Below, one piece after another: positions 1-8,675 of a DNA stretch of 64,000 nucleotides (positions within the stretch are counted from its first letter, which is position 1; each line of letters starts with the position of its first letter). A model generated the notes under the pieces. It saw only the letters and a list, made by a program, of their open reading frames with translations. It searched no databases and was not told where the DNA came from. The stretch spans positions 1,177,501-1,241,500 of the forward strand of contig NZ_CP016464.1 in NCBI RefSeq assembly GCF_001713455.1. Direction: 5' to 3'. Origin of the DNA: Bosea sp. RAC05 (GTDB taxonomy: Bacteria; Pseudomonadota; Alphaproteobacteria; Rhizobiales; Beijerinckiaceae). The position numbers and the translations under genes were made by a program.

Positions 1-6
1 TCTGAG

Positions 7-768
7 ATGAAGACGCTGAAGGTCCTCTCCGCCCTCCTGTCCTACCCGACCGAGGAGCTCCTTGCCGCCCGCGACGAGCTGATCGGCGTGCTCGAGCGCG
101 AGGCCGTGCTGCCGCGTGCGGAGCGCCGTGCCTTGGCGCTCCTGATCGACGACATCGCCGCTGGCGACCTGATGGACATGCAGGAACGCTATATCCTGCT
201 GTTTGATCGGACGCGGGCGCTCTCGCTGCATCTGTTCGAGCATGTCCATGGCGAAAGCCGCGACCGCGGTCAGGCCATGGTCGATCTGATCAAGGTCTAC
301 GAGGACGGCGGCTACACGCCGACGGTGACGGAACTCCCGGACTTCCTGCCGCTCTTCCTCGAATTCGCTGCGACACGGACGGCCGCCGAGGCGATCGAAC
401 TGATCGGCCAGCCGGGGCATGTCTTTGCGGCGCTGCGCGAGCGCCTGCGCAAGCGCAGCTCGCCCTATGAGGCGGTCTTCTCCGCGCTCGCCCGGCTGAG
501 CCAGGCCCGGCCCGACGCGGCGATGATCGAACGGCTGCTGGCCGAGCCCGATCCGGAGCCCGACGATCTCGAAGCGCTGGATGCGGCCTGGGCCGAGGAG
601 GAGGTTCTGTTCGGCCCAGGCGCCGCCGCCGAGGACTGCGGAAAGGACACGCTGTCGGCGAAGCTGCGCCAGGCGCGCCGGCCCGCGCCCGGGCTTGAGC
701 CCGTTCCCGGAGCCGGCCCCCGTATGACCGTCACCCATTCCGGCATCACGACCCGCACGGGAGCCTGA
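7..768 (+). CDS. narJ: Nitrate reductase assembly chaperone NarJ
   Basis: NarJ is the cytoplasmic chaperone that inserts the molybdenum cofactor into the catalytic NarG subunit and holds the NarGH complex until it docks on NarI. The 253-residue product opens with the family pattern LKVLSALLSYPTEEL and has the conserved segment around LFEHVHGESRDRGQAM near residue 80, typical of the NarJ/TorD helical-bundle family. A TGA at 3-5, just before the ATG, is probably the stop of narH, which would lie to the left of the window. narI follows after 5 bases, so this is the 3' part of a narGHJI operon. The C-terminal 30 residues, rich in Pro and Gly, are less conserved. Identity is firm. Confidence 0.95.
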   Translation: MKTLKVLSALLSYPTEELLAARDELIGVLEREAVLPRAERRALALLIDDIAAGDLMDMQERYILLFDRTRALSLHLFEHVHGESRDRGQAMVDLIKVYEDGGYTPTVTELPDFLPLFLEFAATRTAAEAIELIGQPGHVFAALRERLRKRSSPYEAVFSALARLSQARPDAAMIERLLAEPDPEPDDLEALDAAWAEEEVLFGPGAAAEDCGKDTLSAKLRQARRPAPGLEPVPGAGPRMTVTHSGITTRTGA

Positions 769-773
769 AGACC

Positions 774-1505
774 ATGCGCGACACGATCTTTCACATCCTC
801 TTCGTCTGGTACCCTTACGTCTGCCTGTCGGCCTTCATCTTCGGCTCGATCATCCGGTTCGACCGCGAGCAGTACACGTGGAAGGCGTCGTCCAGCCAGA
901 TGCTGCGCAAGAAGCAGCTCTCGCTGGGCTCCAACCTCTTCCACATCGGCATTCTCTTCCTGCTGATGGGTCACACGGTCGGGCTTCTGACGCCCACCGC
1001 GCTCTACACGCTGGTGATCACGCCCGAGCAGAAGCAGTTCATCGCGATCGTGGCCGGTGGCGTGGCGGGGGTGATCTGCTTCGTCGGCCTGTCGCTGCTC
1101 CTGCACCGGCGGCTGTTCGACGCGCGCATCCGCCAGACCTCGACCTATATGGACCTCGGCGTTTTGGGGATCCTCTGGGTCCAGCTCGTGCTCGGTCTGG
1201 TGACGCTGCCCTATTCCTTCAGCCATCACGATGCCTCGGTCATGCTGGTGCTGTCGCATTGGGCGCAGGGCATCCTGACGGTCCAGCCGGTTGATGCGCA
1301 GACCCTTCAGGGCCTGAACTGGCCCTATCTGGTCCATCTCGTCCTCGGCATGACGATCTTCCTGATCTTCCCATTCTCGCGGCTGGTCCACATCTGGTCC
1401 GCCCCGGTCTGGTATCTCGGTCGCAAGGGCTACCAAGTCGTCCGGACCCGCCGCGTGCTGACGGCTGGACCGTCGGCCCGCTCCCCCAACCAGCCGGCGG
1501 AGTGA
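774..1505 (+). CDS. narI: Respiratory nitrate reductase gamma subunit NarI
   Basis: NarI is the membrane cytochrome b that oxidises quinol and passes electrons through two b hemes to NarH and NarG. The 243-residue product has five hydrophobic segments. Histidines at 57, 67, 188 and 206 match, with a one-residue offset, the four heme ligands known from E. coli NarI (56, 66, 187, 205), so both hemes should be present. It lies 5 bases after narJ and 4 bases before the prolyl isomerase gene, which supports one transcript. Length is normal for the family. Confidence 0.96.
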   Translation: MRDTIFHILFVWYPYVCLSAFIFGSIIRFDREQYTWKASSSQMLRKKQLSLGSNLFHIGILFLLMGHTVGLLTPTALYTLVITPEQKQFIAIVAGGVAGVICFVGLSLLLHRRLFDARIRQTSTYMDLGVLGILWVQLVLGLVTLPYSFSHHDASVMLVLSHWAQGILTVQPVDAQTLQGLNWPYLVHLVLGMTIFLIFPFSRLVHIWSAPVWYLGRKGYQVVRTRRVLTAGPSARSPNQPAE

Positions 1506-1509
1506 GATC

Positions 1510-2358
1510 ATGACCGACGCCACAGCCTCCGCCTGCGCCGTCAAGCCGGCCGTCTCGCACAAGCCGAAGACCGTCAGCGTCAATGGCGTCGCCATCGCCC
1601 GCGCCGCCATCGCGCAGGAGACGCAAAACCATCCGGCCGCAAAGCCGATCGAGGCCTGGCAGGCTGCCGCCCATGCCCTGGTCGTGCGTGAACTGCTGCT
1701 GCAGGAGGCGCGCCGGATCGGATTGTCTCCCGCGCCGGCGCAGGACGGGGAGGGCAGGCGAGAGACCGAGGAGGAGGCGCTGATCCGCCAGCTCGTTGAA
1801 GACGAGGTGGTGACGCCACAGGCCGACGAGGCCAGCTGCCGGCGCTATTTCGATGCCAACCGCATCCGCTTCCAGTCGCCTGCGATCATCGAGGCGCGCC
1901 ACATCCTGCTGCCGGCGGCGCCGGGCGACGCGCCGGCCCGGATGGAGGCGAGCCGCCAGGCCTCGCTGCTGATCCTGCAGATCCAGCAGGATCCCGGCTG
2001 CTTCGCCGCGCTGGCGGCGGCCGTTTCCGCCTGTCCCTCGGGCCAGACCGGCGGCCATCTCGGCCAGATCGGCCCAGGGCAAACGGTGCCGGAGTTCGAA
2101 ACCGCGCTGGGCCGGCTTCCGATCGGCTCAGTCGGTGAGGATCCCGTCGAGACCCGCTACGGCTTCCACATCGTCTCAGTCGAGCGCCGCATTCCCGGCC
2201 AGCCGCTGCCCTTCGAAGCCGTTCGGCCGCGGATCGCCGCCTGGCTCGACGAAAAGGTCCGCCGCATGGCGATCCAGCAATACATCACGATCCTTGCCGG
2301 ACGCGCCGAGATCACCGGCGTCGAGATCGCGGCGAGCCCATCCCCCCTCGTTCAATAG
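1510..2358 (+). CDS. Parvulin-type peptidyl-prolyl cis-trans isomerase in the nar operon
   Basis: This 282-residue protein has an N-terminal helical SurA/NifM-like part and a rotamase (PpiC) domain at about residues 125-230, seen in EARHILLPAAPGD, GGHLGQIGPGQTVPEFE and TRYGFHIVSVERR. Parvulins catalyse cis-trans isomerisation of X-Pro bonds during folding. No signal peptide is visible, so it probably acts in the cytoplasm. Its place directly after narI suggests that it helps fold or mature nitrate reductase, as NifM does for nitrogenase iron protein. That role is inferred from position only. The catalytic class is well supported. Confidence 0.85.
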   Translation: MTDATASACAVKPAVSHKPKTVSVNGVAIARAAIAQETQNHPAAKPIEAWQAAAHALVVRELLLQEARRIGLSPAPAQDGEGRRETEEEALIRQLVEDEVVTPQADEASCRRYFDANRIRFQSPAIIEARHILLPAAPGDAPARMEASRQASLLILQIQQDPGCFAALAAAVSACPSGQTGGHLGQIGPGQTVPEFETALGRLPIGSVGEDPVETRYGFHIVSVERRIPGQPLPFEAVRPRIAAWLDEKVRRMAIQQYITILAGRAEITGVEIAASPSPLVQ

Positions 2359-2367
2359 GAGCTTGCC

Positions 2368-2724
2368 ATGCAGCTCGGAGCCCTTCTGACGCGGCTGTCG
2401 GACGAAAGCGATGCGGCCGCGGCGCTCGATGCCCTAGGCGATGTCGTGCTGCTCGCGCAGATCCAGGAGATGGGCGAGCAGCATTACGAGACGCCGGGCG
2501 AATACGTCGCCAACGCCTCGCGCCGCTACGCGGCGCAGGCCGGCGACGAGGACTGGTTGGCGCTGATGACCGCCATCGAGCGCGCCGACGATCCCGCTCG
2601 GGTCGTCCTCGGCAAGATGCTGCGCTGGGCGCTGGAGCGCGATGCGGCTCCTCCCCAGGCTCAGGGCCAGATTGTCGCTGGTGGCTGCTCATGCGGCTCC
2701 GGGGGCTGCGATGACCACCGATGA
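2368..2724 (+). CDS. Small nar-operon protein with a Cys-rich tail
   Basis: This 118-residue protein has no family name I can give with certainty. It is mostly helical and acidic and ends in GGCSCGSGGCDDHR, a three-cysteine glycine-rich tail that could bind metal. It starts 10 bases after the prolyl isomerase with a good ribosome site (AGGAGC) and overlaps the next gene by 14 bases, so it belongs to the nar transcript. Similar small proteins with Cys-rich tails occur in nitrate reductase operons of related bacteria as far as I recall. A role in maturation or iron-sulfur handling is a guess. Confidence 0.7.
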   Translation: MQLGALLTRLSDESDAAAALDALGDVVLLAQIQEMGEQHYETPGEYVANASRRYAAQAGDEDWLALMTAIERADDPARVVLGKMLRWALERDAAPPQAQGQIVAGGCSCGSGGCDDHR

Positions 2725-3277
2725 CATCGCTTTCCCTGGCGATGCGGGCACGGGCAAGACCTTTGCCGAAGCGATCCCGTCGGCGCTGCTGAATGTGCCG
2801 CTGGAGTACATCCTCGTCGATCACGTTCGCCAGCGCAGCCTCTGCGCCGCGTTTCGCCGCTTCACCCAACAGGGTTATGTCGATCGCGAAGAGGCCGACG
2901 CGGTCGTGAGATACCTTCGTCACGATGTCGATCTGCATCACCGTGACGAGGAGGAAGACCTGTTTCCCTCCCTGCTTCGCCGCGCTCCGCTGGAAGACGA
3001 TCTGGCAGCGACGCTGGCGCGGCTCGTCGCGGATCATCGCCAGTCACGGACGATGATCGAGGCGATCAACACAATTTTGACCAAGCGGGCGGGCCCGGGG
3101 CCCATCAGGCTTGGAGCAGCGGCACGCAAGCTCCTGCTCGCCTATGCGGCCAGCGAACATCATCACCTGGCCGCCGAGAACGGGATCGTGTTGGCGATCG
3201 CGCGCGTTCGGCTCACGCGGGGCGACCTCTCGGCGATGAGCGCGACCATGAAGGACCGGCATGGGGCGGCCGCCTGA
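2711..3277 (+). CDS. Hemerythrin-like HHE-domain protein
   Basis: The ATG at 2711 is preferred over an in-frame ATG at 2642 because the longer form would lie deep inside the previous gene and adds an atypical Arg-rich leader. The 188-residue product has the His/Glu pattern of hemerythrin HHE domains: LEYILVDHVRQ, RHDVDLHHRDEEEDLFP, LVADHRQSRTM and ASEHHHLAAEN. Such proteins bind a di-iron centre and O2 or NO, or repair iron-sulfur centres as in the YtfE group. In a denitrification operon, NO sensing or Fe-S protection is plausible. The carbonic anhydrase gene begins in its stop codon (TGATG). Confidence 0.85.
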   Translation: MTTDDIAFPGDAGTGKTFAEAIPSALLNVPLEYILVDHVRQRSLCAAFRRFTQQGYVDREEADAVVRYLRHDVDLHHRDEEEDLFPSLLRRAPLEDDLAATLARLVADHRQSRTMIEAINTILTKRAGPGPIRLGAAARKLLLAYAASEHHHLAAENGIVLAIARVRLTRGDLSAMSATMKDRHGAAA

Positions 3278-4047
3278 TGTCGCGCACGCTCGATCATCTC
3301 TTCGATCGCAACGTCACCTGGGCTCAGTCCAAGACCCGGGCCGATCCACATTTCTTCCGCCGCATGGCCGAGCAGCAGACGCCGCGCTATCTCTGGATCG
3401 GCTGCTCGGACAGCCGCATCACGGCCAACGACGTCCTCGGCCTCGATCCCGGCGAGGTCTTCGTCCATCGCAACATCGCCAATGTCGTCCACACCAGCGA
3501 CATGAACATCCTCTCGGTGATCGAATATGCCGTCGAGCAATTGAGGGTCGAGCACATCATCGTCTGCGGCCACTATGGCTGCGGCGGCGTTCAGCGGGCG
3601 CTGGTGACGGAACGCGGCTCCATGCTGGACCACTGGCTCCAGCCGATCTCGATGCTCCACCGCAAGCACCGTCAGACCTTCGCGCTCATCCCGGATGACG
3701 CATGCCGCCTTGACCGGATGTGCGAGATCAACGTCGAGATGCAGGTCCGCCGGCTCGCACAGACACCGATCGTCGAGAATGCATGGGCGCGCGGCCAGGA
3801 GCTGAACCTCCATGGCTGGATTTACGCGATCAAGGACGGCTTGCTGCGCGACCTCGGCCCGCATTTGTCATCGATCGAGCAACGCGATGCGCTGCCGTCG
3901 ATCGACCATCGCGTCCTTCATCCCGTCGAGGCCGTGAGCGCGCTGAGGCGCCAGGCCTTCGACGCCTTCGCAAACCTCGCCGCGGTCGAGCACGCGGATG
4001 CGCCCTGCTGCAGGGCGACCGGTCTCCACCCTCCCGGTCATGGCTGA
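3277..4047 (+). CDS. Beta-class carbonic anhydrase
   Basis: This enzyme interconverts CO2 and bicarbonate with a zinc ion. The 256-residue product shows all beta-class hallmarks: CSDSR with Cys43, Asp45 and Arg47 (zinc ligand and Asp-Arg dyad), and the GHYGCGG motif giving His99 and Cys102 as the other zinc ligands. The C-terminal tail is longer than in E. coli Can (about 220 residues). It is translationally coupled to the hemerythrin gene. Why a carbonic anhydrase is in the nar operon is not obvious. Supplying bicarbonate or buffering the cytoplasm under anaerobic growth are possibilities. Confidence 0.95.
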   Translation: MSRTLDHLFDRNVTWAQSKTRADPHFFRRMAEQQTPRYLWIGCSDSRITANDVLGLDPGEVFVHRNIANVVHTSDMNILSVIEYAVEQLRVEHIIVCGHYGCGGVQRALVTERGSMLDHWLQPISMLHRKHRQTFALIPDDACRLDRMCEINVEMQVRRLAQTPIVENAWARGQELNLHGWIYAIKDGLLRDLGPHLSSIEQRDALPSIDHRVLHPVEAVSALRRQAFDAFANLAAVEHADAPCCRATGLHPPGHG

Positions 4048-4069
4048 ACCAGAGACAAGAGCGACCCCG

Positions 4070-4657
4070 ATGTCAGATGTCATCACCATCACCGCCCTGA
4101 TCTATACCGACAGCGATGCGGCGGACCGCGCCCTGCGCGAAGTCGCCATGACGCTGATGGAGCGAGGCTTCAGGCTTGCCGGACTGGTCCAGCACAACAC
4201 GGCGCGCCCGGGACGATCGCGCTGCGATATGATCCTGGAGGAGCTCGCGAGCGGCGAGCTGATCGGGATTTCGCAGGATCGCGGCCCGCTGGCTCGCGGC
4301 TGCGCTTTGGACGTCGGTCAACTGCTGGGTGCGATGCAGATCGTGCGGGCGGCGCTAGACACGGGGCCGGACGTTGTCATCCTGAACAAGTTCGGCAAGA
4401 CCGAAGCGGAGGGCGCGGGGTTCCGCCCCCTGATCGCCGAGGCGATCGAGGCCGGCCTGCCGCTTCTGATCGCTGTACCCTGGCGCAACATCGAGAGTTG
4501 GCGCCTCTTCTGCGGCACGATGGCGCGAGAGATCGACTTGGATCAACTCACGGTCGATGGGGCCAGCTTGTCCGACGCGCTAGGCCTTGACCTACGCTCT
4601 GACGAGACGCGGGAGCCTGCGATCCAGCCGCTTCTGGCGATCTCGACGCGTCACTGA
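4070..4657 (+). CDS. DUF2478 protein (NTPase-like, molybdenum-linked)
   Basis: The product (195 residues from ATG 4070; a start at 4040, overlapping the previous stop, would add 10) resembles DUF2478 proteins. These have a THEP1-like nucleotide-binding fold and are often found near molybdate transport or molybdoenzyme genes. Visible features are an N-terminal beta strand (ITITALIYT), the CDM segment and VVILNKFGKTEAEGAGF, which resembles a Walker B/base-recognition strand. A canonical Walker A is not evident. It closes the nar transcript. A role in molybdate handling is inferred from the family and the neighbourhood. Confidence 0.75.
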   Translation: MSDVITITALIYTDSDAADRALREVAMTLMERGFRLAGLVQHNTARPGRSRCDMILEELASGELIGISQDRGPLARGCALDVGQLLGAMQIVRAALDTGPDVVILNKFGKTEAEGAGFRPLIAEAIEAGLPLLIAVPWRNIESWRLFCGTMAREIDLDQLTVDGASLSDALGLDLRSDETREPAIQPLLAISTRH

Positions 4658-4786
4658 CAATCGAGACCAAAGTGCTTCTGTCTGTCCGGTCATTGACGCT
4701 GCGCAATGCAGGTGAGGCTGCAGTGATGGATGCTGGCTGAACGAGGCCTTGCGGATCGTCGCGCCCTTCCGAGATCGGATCTGTCC

Positions 4787-5956
4787 ATGTCCAAGCGCAT
4801 CGCGCTGCCGGCCGTTCTGATCCTCGTCGCGATGGCGATGGCCGGCATTCTCTATGTCCGCACGTTGAGCCCCGTCACCGTCGACGTCGCGCGGGTCGAG
4901 CGTGATGTCGAAATCCGGGTCTTCGGACTGGGCAGCGTCGAAGCGCAGGTGCTGTCCCGGATCGGCTTCCAGGTCGGGGGCAGGATCGTGCAGCTCTCGG
5001 CCGACCAGGGCGAGATCGTTCCGGCGGGCACGGTGCTGGCGACTCTCGAGGACAGTTCCCAGCGCGCCCGTGTCGCCAAGGCGGAGGTGGCGAAGCTCCA
5101 GGCGCAGGCGGCTCTCGCCAAGGCGCAGGCACTGCTGCAGCGGTCGGAGGCCAATCTTCAGCAGCGGGTGCTGGTGAACCAGCGCCGCCAGTCGCTCGTC
5201 GATCGCGGCAGCGTCTCGCGCGAGCAGGCCGACGAAGCCCAGACCAACGAGACGCTCGCCCAGGCCGATCTCGCCGTCGCCAAGGCGGAGGTCCGCGTGG
5301 CCGAAGCGGCCCGTGATGACGTCGCCGCGGCGCTGACGATCGAACAGGTGCTGCTCGACCAGCACCGGCTCGTCGCGCCTTATCGCGCGCGCATTCTGTC
5401 CCGCCTGAAGGAGGCCGGCGCTGTCGCCGGTGTCGGGGAGGTCGTCTTCACGATCATCGAACCCCATTCGGTCTGGGTCCGTGCCTTCATCGACGAGGCC
5501 GTATCCGGCGGACTCGCGATCGGGCAAAAGGCGCTGGTCCGGCTGCGCTCCGAGATGAACACCGTCGTCGAGGCGCAGATCGTCCGGATCGACCAGGAGA
5601 ACGACCGCGTCACCGAGGAGCGCCGGGTCTATGTGCGCTGCCTGACCTGCGAGCCGGAACATCAGGGCCGCTATCTCGGCGAGCAGGCCGAGATCGAGAT
5701 CATCAAGCGGGTCGTCCCGGAGGGTCTGTTCGTTCCCTTACGTGCCGTAAGCGGCTTCGATGGTCGTGCGGGCATGATCTGGACGGTCGAGGATGGCAAG
5801 CTCCATCGGCGTCTCGTCGCTCTCGGAGACCGGCTGCTCGACGGCCGCGTGCTGATCGCCGGGGGCCTTCCCACCGGCGCGCGCGCGGTGGTCTCTGTGC
5901 CGGCGGACGGATTCACGGTCGGGCGCAGGGCGGTGGCCACCGAGAGCCCCCGATGA
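4787..5956 (+). CDS. HlyD-type periplasmic adaptor of an ABC exporter (DevB-like)
   Basis: The ATG at 4787 is chosen because it starts a compact signal anchor (SKRIALPAVLILVAMAMAGILYV); an upstream in-frame ATG adds an unlikely leader. The 389-residue protein has a biotinyl-lipoyl half (RIGFQVGGRIVQLSADQGE), a long Ala/Gln/Lys-rich coiled coil at about residues 90-180, the second lipoyl half and beta-barrel regions. Such adaptors link an inner-membrane ABC transporter to an outer-membrane channel. The next two genes encode the permease and ATPase, overlapping or 1 base apart, forming a DevBCA-type unit. The substrate is unknown, and no TolC gene lies nearby. Confidence 0.88.
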   Translation: MSKRIALPAVLILVAMAMAGILYVRTLSPVTVDVARVERDVEIRVFGLGSVEAQVLSRIGFQVGGRIVQLSADQGEIVPAGTVLATLEDSSQRARVAKAEVAKLQAQAALAKAQALLQRSEANLQQRVLVNQRRQSLVDRGSVSREQADEAQTNETLAQADLAVAKAEVRVAEAARDDVAAALTIEQVLLDQHRLVAPYRARILSRLKEAGAVAGVGEVVFTIIEPHSVWVRAFIDEAVSGGLAIGQKALVRLRSEMNTVVEAQIVRIDQENDRVTEERRVYVRCLTCEPEHQGRYLGEQAEIEIIKRVVPEGLFVPLRAVSGFDGRAGMIWTVEDGKLHRRLVALGDRLLDGRVLIAGGLPTGARAVVSVPADGFTVGRRAVATESPR

Positions 5957-7089
5957 ACCTCGCCTGGCGCGATGTCCAGCATGGTCTTGGACGGTTCATC
6001 CTCACCTGCGTCGGCCTCAGCCTGTTGCTGGGCGTCGTCATGGGCATGGTCGGCATCTATCGCGGGCTGGTTGCCGAGGCGCTCGGCCTGGTCCGGAGTG
6101 CCGGGGCCGATGCCTGGGTCGTCGAAGCGGGCAAGCGGGGCCCTTTCGCCGAGAGTTCGCGCCTGCCGCGCGACACGCGCGATGCCATCGCCGTCCATGC
6201 CGGCGTGGCGGCGGCTGGCGCGGTCGTCTACCAGACCGTCGAGTTTCCCTATCGCGGCACGAACCTGCGCGTCTTCATCGTCGGCGCCCAGATCGGGCGG
6301 CCCGGCAGCGAGGTCGCAATCGAGGAAGGCCGCGCCATCCTGAAGTCGCGCTCCGAAGTGGTGGCCGATCGCAAGACCGGCCTCGCACTCGGCGAACGCA
6401 TCCGCATCGGCCGCGACGATTTCACCGTCGTCGGCCTGACCGCGAACGCCACCAGTTCGGGAGGCGATCCGGTGCTGATGATGACCCTGCGCGACGCCCA
6501 GATCGTCCAGTGGCAGTTCGATCCCTCGGCGGTCAGGCGGGAGACGGCCCGCGACGCGCCGGCCGGTGGTTCGAGCGACCTGGTCAGCGCCATCATCGTG
6601 CGCATGCGCCCCGATGCCTCGTCGGACGGCGTCATCGGCTCGATCGCCCGCTGGAAACATCTGACCGCGATGACGGCCGCCCAGCAGGAGGAGATTCTGA
6701 CGCGCTCGGTGATCGAGCGCGCAAGGCGGCAACTCGGCCTGTTCGCAGTGATCCTGCTGATCGTCTCGACGGTGGTGATCGGACTGATCGTCTACACGAT
6801 GACCATGGACAAGAAGAAGGCGATCGCGACGCTCAAGCTCATCGGTGCGCCCGATCGCGTCATCGTCTCGCTGATCCTGCAGCAGGCGCTGGCGATGGGG
6901 CTGGTGGGCTTCGCCATCGGCGCGACCCTGATCCGCCTGGCCAAGGACTACTTCCCGCGACGCGTGGTGCTGGAGACCTCCGACACGGCGATCCTGCTCG
7001 GCATCATCATCATGGTTTGTCTCATCGCCAGCATCTTCGGGGTGCGCTCGGCGCTGAAGATCGATCCAGCCTCGGCGCTCGGAGGCTGA
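5953..7089 (+). CDS. FtsX/DevC-type ABC transporter permease
   Basis: The 378-residue protein starts in an ATGA overlap with the adaptor gene. It has one N-terminal membrane segment (about 15-40), a long periplasmic domain to about residue 255, and three C-terminal membrane segments, the FtsX/MacB/DevC layout. The cytoplasmic segment MDKKKAIATLKLIGAPDRVI is the usual coupling region of this family (Ala-Thr-Leu-Lys-x-Ile-Gly-Ala). It would work with the adaptor before it and the ATPase after it to extrude a lipid, peptide or small molecule from the inner membrane or periplasm. Confidence 0.88.
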   Translation: MNLAWRDVQHGLGRFILTCVGLSLLLGVVMGMVGIYRGLVAEALGLVRSAGADAWVVEAGKRGPFAESSRLPRDTRDAIAVHAGVAAAGAVVYQTVEFPYRGTNLRVFIVGAQIGRPGSEVAIEEGRAILKSRSEVVADRKTGLALGERIRIGRDDFTVVGLTANATSSGGDPVLMMTLRDAQIVQWQFDPSAVRRETARDAPAGGSSDLVSAIIVRMRPDASSDGVIGSIARWKHLTAMTAAQQEEILTRSVIERARRQLGLFAVILLIVSTVVIGLIVYTMTMDKKKAIATLKLIGAPDRVIVSLILQQALAMGLVGFAIGATLIRLAKDYFPRRVVLETSDTAILLGIIIMVCLIASIFGVRSALKIDPASALGG

Positions 7090-7090
7090 T

Positions 7091-7819
7091 ATGACCACCG
7101 CGCCAACACCCGCCGTCGCGCCGAGACCTGTCGTCGAAATCGCCCGCCTCTCGAAGACCTTCGGCACTGGGGCGACGAAGGTGCCAGCACTGATCGACAT
7201 CGATCTGACGATCGGGACCGGCGAGGTGGTGGGCCTGATAGGCCCCTCCGGGTCCGGCAAGAGCACGCTGCTCAACTGCATCGGCTGCATCACGGAGCCC
7301 GATTCCGGCGCCATCCGTCTCGATGGTCGCGCGATCTTCGACGGCAAATGGCTGATCGGCGATCTCAGGCGGCTGAGGCTGGAGACGATCGGTTTCATCT
7401 TCCAGTTCCACAACCTGCTGCCGTTCCTCTCGGCCTGGGAGAACGTGGCGATCGTTCGCACCCTGATGGGCGAGAGCCCCGAGCGGGCCAAGGCGCGCGC
7501 CATGGAACTGCTCGGCTATCTGCAGGTCGACCACCGCGCCGATGCGCTTCCCTCCAAGCTGTCGGGCGGCGAAGCCCAGCGCGTGGCCATCGCACGCGCG
7601 CTCGCCAACGAGCCCCGCATCATCCTCGCTGATGAGCCGACCGCAGCGCTCGACTCAGAAAGGGCGGCCATCGTCATCGATCTGATGAAGCAGGTCGCGA
7701 TCGAGCGTAACGCTGCGGTCATCGTCGTGACGCATGACGAGAAAATCTTCTCGCGCCTCGACCGCATGGTCCATCTGCGCGATGGCCGGATCGTCGAGGT
7801 GGTTTCATCGCGAGCGTGA
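7091..7819 (+). CDS. ABC transporter ATP-binding protein (DevA/LolD-like)
   Basis: The 242-residue ATPase has Walker A GPSGSGKST (about residue 54), the signature LSGGEAQR, Walker B IILADEPTAALD and the switch histidine in VIVVTHDE. The sequence is closest in style to the LolD/MacB/DevA group that powers FtsX-like permeases. It starts 1 base after the permease stop. It drives the preceding permease and adaptor. After its stop, 211 bases without an evident gene separate it from the methyltransferase. Confidence 0.94.
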   Translation: MTTAPTPAVAPRPVVEIARLSKTFGTGATKVPALIDIDLTIGTGEVVGLIGPSGSGKSTLLNCIGCITEPDSGAIRLDGRAIFDGKWLIGDLRRLRLETIGFIFQFHNLLPFLSAWENVAIVRTLMGESPERAKARAMELLGYLQVDHRADALPSKLSGGEAQRVAIARALANEPRIILADEPTAALDSERAAIVIDLMKQVAIERNAAVIVVTHDEKIFSRLDRMVHLRDGRIVEVVSSRA

Positions 7820-8030
7820 TGACGTCGCTCGCACCGCTCCTAATGGATGCGATATCGGGTGGTCGCGCATAGTGAGCGCCAGCATTGCCGCGCGGCCGAT
7901 CGGTTCTATCAACGCCCTCGGGCTCTGTGCGTGGATCGCCCGCGCGGCTGACGGCGTCTCACGAAGCGGCCAGCCGGATCGATTAATCCGGCGGGCCACC
8001 CTATGGTCTCCGCAAGACAGGGAGCCGGCG

Positions 8031-8675
8031 ATGACCAGCCCACGACGAAGCCACTGGGACGACGTCTACACGACCAAGCCGGCCGACACGGTCAGTTGGT
8101 TCCAAGACGACCCGACGCCGTCACTCGACATGATCGCGCAGACCGGTCTGAGCACGGACGACCCCATCGTCGACATAGGTGGCGGCGCCTCGGTGCTGAT
8201 CGACCGGTTGCTGGATCGCGGCCATTCGGCCGTGACCGTGCTCGACATCGCCGACGCCGGCCTCGCCGTCGCACGTAAACGCCTGGGCGAGCGCGCCGCG
8301 CTTGTGAGTTGGATCGCGCAGGACGTCACCGCCTGGCAGCCTCCGAAGGACGCCTTCTCGATCTGGCATGATCGCGCCGTGTTCCACTTCCTCGTCGAGG
8401 AGGCCGACCGGGTGGCCTATGTTCGCGCGCTTGATCGAGGCGTCAGCGTCGGCGGCTACGTCATCCTCGCGCCCTTCGCACTCAGCGGCCCCGAACGATG
8501 CAGCGGGCTCCCCGTCAGGCGCTACTCGGCGGACATGCTTCAGGCGGAGCTTGGACCGGCTTATCACCTGATCGATCAGCAGGTGCAGACTCATGTGACG
8601 CCAACCGGGAACCATCAGAACTTCATCTGGTGTCTGTTCAGAAAGACGCCGACGTCGGCGGCAGCGGAACCATGA
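8031..8675 (+). CDS. Class I SAM-dependent methyltransferase
   Basis: The start at ATG 8031 follows a GGAG ribosome site at 8021. The 214-residue product opens with SHWDDVYTTKPADTVSWFQ, a pattern common in small methyltransferases next to stress genes, and has the SAM motif VDIGGGASVLIDRLL (about residues 47-61) with the acidic residue at the end of strand 2 (TVLDIAD). FHFLVEEADR and the later strands complete the Rossmann fold. The substrate is unknown. It overlaps the next gene by an ATGA, so the two are probably co-translated. Confidence 0.85.
   Translation: MTSPRRSHWDDVYTTKPADTVSWFQDDPTPSLDMIAQTGLSTDDPIVDIGGGASVLIDRLLDRGHSAVTVLDIADAGLAVARKRLGERAALVSWIAQDVTAWQPPKDAFSIWHDRAVFHFLVEEADRVAYVRALDRGVSVGGYVILAPFALSGPERCSGLPVRRYSADMLQAELGPAYHLIDQQVQTHVTPTGNHQNFIWCLFRKTPTSAAAEP

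Noticed and set aside
5671..7503. 610-codon minus-strand frame opposite the ABC exporter genes
   Set aside because: The plus strand encodes clear adaptor, permease and ATPase motifs; the minus translation is low-complexity and Asp/Arg-rich, a shadow.
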